NCBI GenBank assembly: GCA_002280515.1
Contig: NCEA01000003.1
Coordinates: 177,248 to 241,247 of the forward strand
Source: Rhodobacterales bacterium 32-67-9
Lineage (GTDB): Bacteria; Pseudomonadota; Alphaproteobacteria; Rhodobacterales; Rhodobacteraceae
Direction of reading: 5' to 3'
Length of the DNA: 64,000 nucleotides
A model generated the notes under the pieces. The model was not told the DNA's origin, made no database searches, and saw only the letters and a program-made list of their open reading frames with translations. The position numbers were made by a program, and so were the translations under genes. Shown piece by piece: positions 45,555-53,190 of the stretch. Positions within the stretch are counted from its first letter, which is position 1; every line of letters begins with the position of its first letter.

Positions 45555-46402
45555 GCTGGCTTTGGGGGGCGATCCTCTTCTGGCTCGCGGCCTGGGCGTT
45601 CAACGTCTGGCTCGCCAATCGCGCGGTGGCGCGGCGCCAGGCGGTGCGGCTTTTCATTCCGGCGCTTTTCGGGGTGACGCTGCTGGTCCTCTGGGAGGGG
45701 ACGGTGCGCGGGTTGGGCGTCCCCGGCGTTATCCTGCCCGCACCCTCGGCGATCTGGGCGACGATCCTCGCGTCGCTGCCGATCCTTGCCGGCGATTTCG
45801 TGCAGACGATCCTGAAGGGCGCGCTCTCGGGCTATCTCATCGGTTGCGGGGCGGCGGTCGCGACCGCGATCGCCATCGACCGGTCGCCGTTCCTCAAGGC
45901 GGGGCTCCTGCCGGTCGGCAACTTCGTCGCGGCCCTGCCCATTGTCGGGATCGCGCCGATCCTCGTCATGTGGTTCGGCTTCGACTGGCAGTCGAAGGCG
46001 GCGGTCGTCGTGGTCATGGTGTTCTTCCCGGTCCTCGTGAACACCGTCGCGGGGCTTGGTGCAGCCGAGCGGATGCAGCGCGACCTGATGGCGACCTGGG
46101 GGGCCGGCTATTGGCAGACGCTTTTCAAGCTCAGGCTGCCGGCGGCGATGCCGTTCATCTTCAACGGGCTGAAGATCGCGACGACGCTGGCGCTGATTGG
46201 CGCCATCGTCGCGGAATTTTTCGGCTCTCCCATCCGGGGAATGGGATTTCGCATCTCGACCGCCGTGGGCCAGCTTGCGCTGGACATGGTCTGGGCTGAG
46301 ATTGCCGTGGCGGCGCTGGCCGGTTCGGCATTCTACGGGCTTGTGGCGCTGATCGAGAAGAGCGTCACCTTCTGGCATCCGTCGCAGCGCGCGCGGAGCT
46401 GA
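45551..46402 (+). CDS. ABC importer permease (SsuC/ThiX type)
   Basis: 283 aa, about six membrane spans, EAA-like loop (MQRDLMATWGAGYWQTLFKLRLPAAMPFIFNGLKI). Second channel subunit. Followed 15 bp later by the binding-protein gene, which is last in the operon. Confidence 0.85.
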   Translation: MSWLWGAILFWLAAWAFNVWLANRAVARRQAVRLFIPALFGVTLLVLWEGTVRGLGVPGVILPAPSAIWATILASLPILAGDFVQTILKGALSGYLIGCGAAVATAIAIDRSPFLKAGLLPVGNFVAALPIVGIAPILVMWFGFDWQSKAAVVVVMVFFPVLVNTVAGLGAAERMQRDLMATWGAGYWQTLFKLRLPAAMPFIFNGLKIATTLALIGAIVAEFFGSPIRGMGFRISTAVGQLALDMVWAEIAVAALAGSAFYGLVALIEKSVTFWHPSQRARS

Positions 46403-46417
46403 CAACAGGGGAGAATT

Positions 46418-47404
46418 ATGATGAAGAGACTACTGACTTCGGTTCTGGCCGCGGGGCTTTTCACCACCGCCGCTCAGGCCGCAGACGACGTGACCTTGCA
46501 GCTGAAATGGGTGACGCAGGCCCAGTTCGCCGGCTACTACGTCGCCAAGGACAAGGGTTTTTACGACGAGGAGGGGCTGAACGTCACCATCCTGCCGGGC
46601 GGCCCGGACATCGCGCCGACGCAGGTCGTGGCCGGTGGCGGCGCCGATGTCGTCATCGACTGGATGCCCTCCGCACTCGCCGCGCGGGAAAAGGGCCTGC
46701 CGCTCGTCAACATCGCGCAGCCCTTCAAGTCCTCGGGCATGATGCTGACCTGCCTCAAGGAATCCGGCGTGGCCAGCCCGGATGACTTCAAGGGCAAGAC
46801 GCTCGGCGTCTGGTTCTTCGGCAACGAATATCCGTTCCTGAGCTGGATGGCGACGCTCGGCATTCCGACGACCGGTGGCGCGGACGGGGTGGAGGTGCTG
46901 AAGCAGGGCTTCAACGTCGATCCCTTGCTGCAAAAGCAGGCCGCCTGCATCTCGACCATGACCTACAACGAATACTGGCAGGTGATCGACGCCGGCATCG
47001 CGGCCGACGATCTTGTCACCTTCAAATACGAGGACGAGGGTGTGGCGACGCTGGAGGACGGGCTTTACGTGCTCGAGGACAACCTGAAGGACGCGGCCTT
47101 CGAGGACAAGATGGTGCGCTTCGTCCGCGCCTCGATGAAGGGCTGGAAATGGGCCGAGGAAAACCCCGATGACGCGGCGATGATCGTGCTCGACAATGAC
47201 GAGACCGGGGCCCAGACCGAGACCCACCAGAAGCGGATGATGGGCGAGATCGCCAAGCTGACCGCAGGCTCGAACGGCGCGCTCGACGCGGCCGACTACG
47301 AGCGCACGGTGGCGACGCTTCTGGGCGGCGGCTCGGACCCGGTGATCACCAAGGCGCCGGAAGGGGCCTGGACCCACCAGATCACCGACAAGGCGCTCCA
47401 GTAG
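46418..47404 (+). CDS. ABC importer periplasmic binding protein, NMT1/THI5-like
   Basis: 328 aa with a signal peptide (LAAGLFTTAAQAA-DD). NMT1/THI5-type fold (QLKWVTQAQFAGYYVAKDKGFYDEEGLNVTILPGG), as used for pyrimidine-ring ligands such as hydroxymethylpyrimidine and for riboflavin precursors, taurine and others. In an operon with dihydropyrimidinase, a pyrimidine ligand is the best guess. GGGGAGAA precedes the start. A strong terminator follows. Confidence 0.87.
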   Translation: MMKRLLTSVLAAGLFTTAAQAADDVTLQLKWVTQAQFAGYYVAKDKGFYDEEGLNVTILPGGPDIAPTQVVAGGGADVVIDWMPSALAAREKGLPLVNIAQPFKSSGMMLTCLKESGVASPDDFKGKTLGVWFFGNEYPFLSWMATLGIPTTGGADGVEVLKQGFNVDPLLQKQAACISTMTYNEYWQVIDAGIAADDLVTFKYEDEGVATLEDGLYVLEDNLKDAAFEDKMVRFVRASMKGWKWAEENPDDAAMIVLDNDETGAQTETHQKRMMGEIAKLTAGSNGALDAADYERTVATLLGGGSDPVITKAPEGAWTHQITDKALQ

Positions 47405-47431
47405 GCGCCGACACGGCCTGACCGTGACAGC

Positions 47432-47466
47432 GGCGCGCGGGGCGAGGGCTCCGCGCGCCCTTTTGT
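47432..47466 (+). terminator. Rho-independent terminator after the pyrimidine-island importer
   Basis: GGCGCGCGG - 10 nt - CCGCGCGCC followed by CTTTTGTT: a perfect 9-bp GC stem with a T-rich tail, 28 bp after the binding-protein stop. Marks the end of the operon. Confidence 0.88.
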
Positions 47467-47472
47467 TCGCGC

Positions 47473-47486
47473 TTGATCGGCATCAA
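47473..47486. promoter_or_regulatory. FNR/FnrL box upstream of the small lipoprotein genes
   Basis: TTGAT-CGGC-ATCAA, an exact match to the FNR consensus TTGAT-N4-ATCAA, 123 bp upstream of the first lipoprotein gene and 7 bp after the terminator, so it cannot serve the upstream operon in the forward direction. Confidence 0.8.
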
Positions 47487-47608
47487 GGCGGCGCCGGCGG
47501 GTTCGGCGAGGATGAGAAGGCGGCGGCGGAGGTGTCACCGCAGATCGGTGTCATCAACGACGGGACCGGATGCCCTGTGGGGAGGCCGGCCGGAAGGAGA
47601 GAATGCGC

Positions 47609-47773
47609 ATGACCGACAGATCCAAAGACCGGCGCCCGCATATGGCGGGATGTACCCTGATCCTCGTCCTGGCGCTTGCCGCCTGCGCCGAGCCGCAAAA
47701 GCCGCTCGAGCAATGCGAGGAAGGCGTCGGCGCGCTCAGTGGCAGCACGACGCTGGTGCCGGCGAACTGCTGA
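47609..47773 (+). CDS. Tiny lipoprotein (1 of a pair)
   Basis: 54 aa. Signal peptide type II with lipobox LAAC (ILVLALAAC-AEPQ). The mature part is only about 27 residues: one internal cysteine (LEQCEEG), a segment SGSTTLVPANC and a cysteine as the last residue. AAGGAGAG lies eight bases before ATG 47609. Similar in plan to the product at 47887. No family recognised; an FNR box upstream suggests oxygen-limited expression. Confidence 0.7.
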   Translation: MTDRSKDRRPHMAGCTLILVLALAACAEPQKPLEQCEEGVGALSGSTTLVPANC

Positions 47774-47886
47774 CCGGCGCGCGACGCTGCGGCCCCTCCC
47801 GTTGCCATGGTCCGCGCCTTTTCGCTTGCCCTCGGGGGCGGATCGCGGTCTATCTCGGGACAGCGAAATCTGGCGGGGCGACGGAG

Positions 47887-48060
47887 ATGCAGCGGAAGAA
47901 GGAACGGTTCGGGGTCGGGCGTGGCGCGGCGGCGGCGCTGGTCCTTGCGGGGCTGGCGGCCCTGTCCGGCTGCAATCGCGACGGGCTCAAGCTGACAGAA
48001 TGCGTCGACGGCCGGCCGGCGGTGGAACGCACGCTCGACGTGGCGCCGCCGAATTGCTGA
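47887..48060 (+). CDS. Tiny lipoprotein (2 of a pair)
   Basis: 57 aa. Lipobox LSGC (LAGLAALSGC-NRDG), then an internal cysteine (LTECVDG), a segment VERTLDVAPPNC and a terminal cysteine. Spacing of the three cysteines and the (V)xPxNC ending match the preceding gene, so the two are probably a duplicated pair. GACGGAG is immediately before the ATG, a weak ribosome site. Confidence 0.62.
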   Translation: MQRKKERFGVGRGAAAALVLAGLAALSGCNRDGLKLTECVDGRPAVERTLDVAPPNC

Positions 48061-48168
48061 ACGCGGTGGGACGTCTGTGAAAATCCCGCCACAAGGCTAT
48101 TAAATCGCTTGCTAAACCTGTAAAGTGCCGAGCGGCCGAAGGGTCCGGCCGTCGAGGCAAGGAGCGAT

Positions 48169-49482
48169 ATGGCGCGATCGGCGCTGACAGGAACGCGGGT
48201 GCGCGAGAGGCGCCTCAGGATCGGCATGAAGCAGGCCGATCTGGCGCGCGCCGTGGCGATCTCTCCGGCCTATCTCAATCTCATCGAGCATAATCGTCGC
48301 CGGGTTGGCCCGGAGTTGCTGACGGCGCTCTCCGAGGCACTCGGGGTCGAGGAGACGACGCTGGCGGAGGGCGCGGAAAGCGCGCTCTTCGAGGGCCTGC
48401 GCGAGGCGGCGGCCGGGTCGGCATCGGGGACGCCGGAGGCCGCCGCCGAACTTGACCGGATCGAGGAATTCGTCGGCCGCTTTCCCGGCTGGGCGGGGCT
48501 TCTCGCAGACCGGCAGGCGCGGATCGGCACGCTCGAACGCACGGTCGAAGCACTGAGCGAACGCATGGCGCACGACCCGTTCCTCTCGGCCTCGCTGCAC
48601 GAGGTCGTCTCGGCGGTGACCTCGGTCCGGTCCACCGCCGCGATCCTCGCCGAGAGCGAGGATATCGCGCCGGACTGGCGCGAGAGGTTCCACCGCAATA
48701 TCTTTGCTGACAGCATCCGGCTTTCCGACGCGGCGGCGGCGCTCGTCGCCTATCTCGACGCGAGCCAGGAAAGCGAGACCGGGCTCTCCTCGCCGCAGGA
48801 AGAGGTCGAGGCCTGGCTGGCGCGGACGCATTATCACCTCGCGGGGCTCGAGCGTGCGCATCCGACGCCGGCCGAAAGCCTGGTGAGCGGGGTTGCCGAC
48901 CTCGCGAGCGGTGCCGCGCGGAAACTGGCGCTGGCCCATATCGCGCGCTACCGGGCCGACGCGCTGGCGCTGCCGCTGGAGCCGTTCCTGCGCGCGCTGG
49001 CCGAGGACGGACCGGACCCGGCCGCGCTGGCGCGGCGAACCGGGGTCGGGCTTGCCGCGGTCTTCCGCCGGCTTGCGACGCTGCCCGAGGGCGCCGGCCC
49101 GCCCGTGGGCCTCGTGATCTGCGATGCCTCCGGCACGCTCACCTTCCGCCGCCCGGCGCCGGGCTTCACGCTGCCGCGCCATGGTGCCGCCTGTCCACTC
49201 TGGCCGCTTTACGAGGCGCTGGCCCGCCCGACAGTGCCGATCCGGGCGCCGGTGGAGATGGCCGGACGAGTGCCGGTGCGGTTCCTGACCTATGCCTACA
49301 GCGAACCGCGCCACCCCGGCGGTTTCGACGGGCCGCAGGTGGTCGAGGCGCTGATGCTGATCCTGCCCGCCAGCGGGGCGAGGACCGGCGCCGAACGCCC
49401 GATCGGCTCGTCCTGCCGGATCTGCCCGCGCGGTGCCTGCGTCGCCCGGCGCGAACCCTCGATCCTCGCCGAGAGCGGCTGA
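48169..49482 (+). CDS. XRE-family regulator, ScfR-like, with embedded DHp-like segment
   Basis: 437 aa. Residues 8-65: XRE HTH (VRERRLRIGMKQADLARAVA; SPAYLNLIEHNRRRVG). Residues about 115-200: a coiled-coil and a segment FLSASLHEVVSAVTSVRS, then IFADSIRLSDAAAALVAYL, that aligns along its length with the DHp helix of the symporter kinase encoded at 50399 and keeps its His-Glu pair (H144). Residues about 215-437: ScfR/DUF2083-type domain ending in SCRICPRGACVARREPS with three cysteines. ScfR relatives control short-chain fatty acid metabolism. AAGGAG precedes ATG 48169. Adjacent to a lone receiver domain and a hybrid sensor. Confidence 0.8.
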   Translation: MARSALTGTRVRERRLRIGMKQADLARAVAISPAYLNLIEHNRRRVGPELLTALSEALGVEETTLAEGAESALFEGLREAAAGSASGTPEAAAELDRIEEFVGRFPGWAGLLADRQARIGTLERTVEALSERMAHDPFLSASLHEVVSAVTSVRSTAAILAESEDIAPDWRERFHRNIFADSIRLSDAAAALVAYLDASQESETGLSSPQEEVEAWLARTHYHLAGLERAHPTPAESLVSGVADLASGAARKLALAHIARYRADALALPLEPFLRALAEDGPDPAALARRTGVGLAAVFRRLATLPEGAGPPVGLVICDASGTLTFRRPAPGFTLPRHGAACPLWPLYEALARPTVPIRAPVEMAGRVPVRFLTYAYSEPRHPGGFDGPQVVEALMLILPASGARTGAERPIGSSCRICPRGACVARREPSILAESG

Positions 49483-49497
49483 GCGGGGATGCCTCCG

Positions 49498-49563
49498 GCG
49501 GGGATATTTGTTCCAAGTGGAAGCCGGGGCACCCTCGTTTCCACTTGGATCAAATATCCCCGC
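49498..49563. terminator. Long inverted repeat between the XRE gene and the receiver gene
   Basis: Arms of about 25 nt (49498-49522 and 49538-49563), built from GCGGGGATATTTG and CCAAGTGGAA, pair with a single mismatch around a 15-nt loop. The left arm continues the GATGCCTCCGGCGGGGATATTT repeat family. It can act as a bidirectional terminator or insulator and separates the XRE gene from the next transcription unit. Confidence 0.7.
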
Positions 49564-49681
49564 GGAGCGTCCGACCGCAGGGCCGGGCGCGGCGCTGCCG
49601 GAGACGATACAGGTTTTGACAGGGCCGGGCCGGATCGGTGATAGTCGCGCTTAGAGGGTGGAGGTCAGGGAGCAAGGCGGC

Positions 49682-50050
49682 ATGACGAGACGTGTCCTCC
49701 TCATCGAGGATGAGCCGCATATCGCAGAGGCGATCCGCTATCTCCTTGTCCGCGACGGCTGGGCGGTGGCGAGCCACGGCGAGGGGCGCAGCGCGCTTGA
49801 GGTGATCCGCCGCGAGGCGCCGGACGTCGTCGTGCTCGACGTGATCCTGCCGGGACGGTCCGGCTACGAGATTCTCGAGGAACTGCGCGCCGATCCCGAC
49901 CTCACCAGCCTGCCGGTCCTGGTCCTGTCGGCGCGCGGCCAGAGTTCTGACCGGGCGCTTGCGGAAGGTGCCGGCGCATCGCGCTTTATCGCCAAGCCCT
50001 TCGCCAATGCCGAGATCCTCGCGGCGCTCCGGCAGATGGCGGGCGCATGA
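49682..50050 (+). CDS. Single-domain response regulator (CheY-like receiver)
   Basis: 122 aa. Receiver fold with acidic pair in LLIEDEPH (E9, D10, E11), phospho-acceptor D53 in VVVLDVILPG, Ser at the switch position in VLVLSARG and K105 in FIAKPF. No output domain. ATG 49682. It is followed by a small membrane protein and the symporter-kinase gene, its probable cognate kinase. Confidence 0.9.
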   Translation: MTRRVLLIEDEPHIAEAIRYLLVRDGWAVASHGEGRSALEVIRREAPDVVVLDVILPGRSGYEILEELRADPDLTSLPVLVLSARGQSSDRALAEGAGASRFIAKPFANAEILAALRQMAGA

Positions 50051-50105
50051 GCGCCCTCTGCATGAAGGCCCTGTGCATGACGGCCGGGTGTGGGAGGGGC
50101 GCGGG

Positions 50106-50399
50106 ATGAAGGCGCGGCAGCGGCCGAAGTTCCTCGCGCGTCGATCCTATCGACACAGGCGCATGATCGATGCCGCCCGGCTTCTGCCGGTGCTCGGTCT
50201 CTTCCTCGTCCTGCTGCCGATTCTCTGGCGTCCCGCCGCGACACCCGAGCCGGATACCGCGCGTGGCGGGCTCTATCTTTTCGCGGTCTGGCTTCTGCTG
50301 ATCGCCGCCGCCTTCGTTCTCGCCCGCCGCCTGTCCGAGGCCGGGCGGAACGGCGAAGAGGGCGCAGACGGTCCCGCGCCAGACGGGGAGCCGCGCTGA
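50106..50399 (+). CDS. Small two-helix membrane protein
   Basis: 97 aa. A basic N-terminus (MKARQRPKFLARRSYRHRR) and two membrane spans (LLPVLGLFLVLLPILW; LYLFAVWLLLIAAAFVLA), ending in an acidic tail. Its TGA overlaps the ATG of the following symporter-kinase. Symporters of the SSS family often pair with a small membrane protein, so it may be an accessory subunit (inference). Not matched to a named family. Confidence 0.72.
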   Translation: MKARQRPKFLARRSYRHRRMIDAARLLPVLGLFLVLLPILWRPAATPEPDTARGGLYLFAVWLLLIAAAFVLARRLSEAGRNGEEGADGPAPDGEPR

Positions 50400-53101
50400 T
50401 GGTGCCGTTCAACATCCTTGTTGCGGTCTGCCTGATCTATGTCTGCCTTCTATTCCTCGTCGCCTTCGCGGCGGAGCGGCGGGCCGAACGCGGGCGCGCC
50501 GGATGGCTGCGTTCGCCGATCATCTACACGCTGTCGCTGTCGATCTACTGCACCGCCTGGACCTTCTACGGTGCGGTCGGATATGCGGCGCGCTCGGGGC
50601 TCGAGTTCGTCACCATCTATCTCGGGCCAACGCTGGTTCTGGTCGGCTGGTGGCTCTTGCTGCGAAAGCTGGTCCGCATCGGTCAGGCGCAGCGCGTGAC
50701 CTCGATCGCCGACCTCATCTCCTCGCGTTACGGCAAGTCGAACCTGCTGGGCGTCATCGTGACGGTGATCGCGGTCGTCGGCGCGACGCCCTACATCGCG
50801 CTGCAACTCCAGTCGGTGACGCTGTCCTTCGGCGTCTTCGCCAGCGGCACGCCGGAGGGCTGGGCCTTGCCGGACCAGAGTGCCACGGCGCTCTGGGTCG
50901 CCGGGGGCCTCACGCTTTTCACCATCCTCTTCGGCACCCGCAACCTCGATGCGAACGAACGGCATCACGGCGTGGTCATGGCGATCGCGCTCGAGGCCGT
51001 GGTGAAGCTGGTGGCCCTTCTGGCCGTCGGGGTCTTCGTCGTCTGGGGCGTGGCCGACGGCGTCGGCGACGTGATGGCGCGGATCGACGCCTCGTCCATC
51101 GCCGACTGGCCGCTGGTGCCCGGTCGCTGGATCGGGCTGACCTTCGTCTCGTCGGCGGCGGTCCTGACGCTGCCGCGGATGTTCCAGGTGATGGTCGTCG
51201 AGAATTCGGACGAACGGCATCTCGCCACTGCCTCCTGGGCCTTCCCGCTCTACCTGATGCTGATGAGCCTCTTCGTGCTGCCGATCGCGGTCGTCGGCCT
51301 GTCGGTTCTGCCGGAGGGCGCCAATCCGGACCTCTTCGTTCTCACGCTGCCGCTGGCCGAGGGGCAGGGCAAGCTTGCCATGCTCGCCTTCCTCGGCGGC
51401 TTTTCCTCGGCCACCTCGATGGTCATCGTCGCGGCGATCGCGCTGGCGACGATGGTGTCGAACCACATCGTCACGCCGCTCTGGCTGAGCCTGCGGGCCG
51501 GCGGCGCGCGGGCGCCGGGCGACGTCCGGGGGCTTGTCCTCATGTCGCGGCGGGTGTCGATCGGGGCGATCCTGGCGCTGGGCTACAGCTACTATCACCT
51601 GTCGGGCGGTTCGGCGGCGCTGGCGGCGATCGGGCTGATCTCCTTCGTCGGCGTGGCGCAGATCCTGCCGGCGATGATCGGCGGCATCTTCTGGCGCGGG
51701 GCGACGGCGGTCGGCGCGGCGATGGGCCTCGTGACCGGGTTCCTCGTCTGGCTCTACGCGCTTTACCTTCCCTCGTTCGGCGCCGGCGGTCTCCTCTCCG
51801 AGGCGATTTTGCGCGACGGGCCGGCAGGGATCGGCTGGCTCAGGCCGCAGGCGCTCTTCGGGATCGACAGCCTCGATCCGCTGCTGCATGCGCTCTTCTG
51901 GTCGATTTCGCTGAACACCGGGGTATTCGTCGCCGGCTCGCTCCTGTCCTTCCCGAGCCCGGTCGAGCGGATGCAGGGCCTCGCCTTCGTCAATGCCTTC
52001 GAGCACGACCCCGGCGCGCGCGGCTGGAGCCGGGGTGGCGCCGAGGCCGAGGACCTGCTGACCATGAGCCAGGGCATTCTCGGCGCCGAGGAGGCGCAGC
52101 GCTTCTTCCAGGCCGAGGCGGCGGCGCAGGGTACGGCCGGCTACCTGCCGGAAACCACGCCCGAATTCATCGAGCGGCTGGAACGGCGGCTGGCCGGCGC
52201 GGTCGGCACCGCGACGGCGCATGCGATGATCGCCCAGTTCGCGGTCGGGGCCGCCGTCTCGGCGCAGGACCTGATGGCGGTTGCCTCGGAGGCGCAGCAG
52301 ATCCTCGAATACTCGACCCAGCTCGAGGCGAAGTCTGAGGAACTGGCCCGCACCGCGCGGCAGTTGCAGGAGGCCAACGAGAAGCTGAAGGATCTCTCGG
52401 TGCAGAAGGACACGTTCCTCAGCCAGATCAGCCACGAGCTGCGCACCCCGATGACCTCGATCCGGGCCTTCTCGGAAATCCTGATGGACCCCGACCTGCC
52501 CGGTGCGCTCCAGCAGAAATACGCCGAAGTCATTCATGAGGAGACGATCCGCCTGACCCGGCTGCTCGACGATCTGCTCGATCTTTCGGTGCTCGAGAAC
52601 CGCAAGGTGCAGCTCAGCGTCAAGGTCGCGAACCTGCACGACCTTCTCAACAAGGCGGTGCAGGCGGCGTCGAACACGCGGCCGGAACGCAGCTTTTCCA
52701 TCCGCCGCGAGTTTTCGGCCGAGCATATGCCGGTGATCACCGACACCGACCGGCTGGTGCAGGTCTTCATCAACCTCGTCTCGAACGCGCGCAAATACTG
52801 CGATGCCGAGCGGCCGGAACTGACTATCGCGGCGCGGCGCCGGGGCGGCCGGATCATCGTCGACTTCATCGACAACGGGTCGGGGATTCCGAAGGCGTCG
52901 CAGCGGCTGATCTTTGAGAAGTTCTCGCGCCTGACCGACACGGCGCGGGCTGGGGGGGCCGGGCTCGGCCTCGCCATCTGCCGCGAGATCATGGCCAATC
53001 TCGGCGGCACGATCGCCTATCTTCCGGGGCAGGGAGGGGCTGCGTTCCGCGTCTCGGTGCCGGTGCGGCCCGAGGTCGCGGCCGAGGGCGAGGCCGCCTG
53101 A
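50399..53101 (+). CDS. Na+/solute symporter-histidine kinase fusion (CrbS-like)
   Basis: 900 aa. Residues 1 to about 560: SSS (solute:sodium symporter) domain with about 13 membrane helices (YTLSLSIYCTAWTFYGAVGY start; MVSNHIVTPLWLSLRA). A coiled coil about 640-675, then the DHp box FLSQISHELRTPMTS (phospho-acceptor H679), N-box VSNARKY (about 795), DNGSGIP (about 824) and GAGLGLAI (about 855) of the ATPase domain. This architecture is that of CrbS, which senses flux of acetate-like solutes and drives acs expression via CrbR. Here the receiver gene precedes it but has no DNA-binding domain. All key kinase residues are intact. Confidence 0.88.
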   Translation: MVPFNILVAVCLIYVCLLFLVAFAAERRAERGRAGWLRSPIIYTLSLSIYCTAWTFYGAVGYAARSGLEFVTIYLGPTLVLVGWWLLLRKLVRIGQAQRVTSIADLISSRYGKSNLLGVIVTVIAVVGATPYIALQLQSVTLSFGVFASGTPEGWALPDQSATALWVAGGLTLFTILFGTRNLDANERHHGVVMAIALEAVVKLVALLAVGVFVVWGVADGVGDVMARIDASSIADWPLVPGRWIGLTFVSSAAVLTLPRMFQVMVVENSDERHLATASWAFPLYLMLMSLFVLPIAVVGLSVLPEGANPDLFVLTLPLAEGQGKLAMLAFLGGFSSATSMVIVAAIALATMVSNHIVTPLWLSLRAGGARAPGDVRGLVLMSRRVSIGAILALGYSYYHLSGGSAALAAIGLISFVGVAQILPAMIGGIFWRGATAVGAAMGLVTGFLVWLYALYLPSFGAGGLLSEAILRDGPAGIGWLRPQALFGIDSLDPLLHALFWSISLNTGVFVAGSLLSFPSPVERMQGLAFVNAFEHDPGARGWSRGGAEAEDLLTMSQGILGAEEAQRFFQAEAAAQGTAGYLPETTPEFIERLERRLAGAVGTATAHAMIAQFAVGAAVSAQDLMAVASEAQQILEYSTQLEAKSEELARTARQLQEANEKLKDLSVQKDTFLSQISHELRTPMTSIRAFSEILMDPDLPGALQQKYAEVIHEETIRLTRLLDDLLDLSVLENRKVQLSVKVANLHDLLNKAVQAASNTRPERSFSIRREFSAEHMPVITDTDRLVQVFINLVSNARKYCDAERPELTIAARRRGGRIIVDFIDNGSGIPKASQRLIFEKFSRLTDTARAGGAGLGLAICREIMANLGGTIAYLPGQGGAAFRVSVPVRPEVAAEGEAA

Positions 53102-53190
53102 GGCCGGTGATGCGGCCGCTCTCAACGCTTTGGTAACCCTGATCCGCCTAGTCTTGCACGGACCCGCATCCCGGGGCCGGGGACGGAGGA

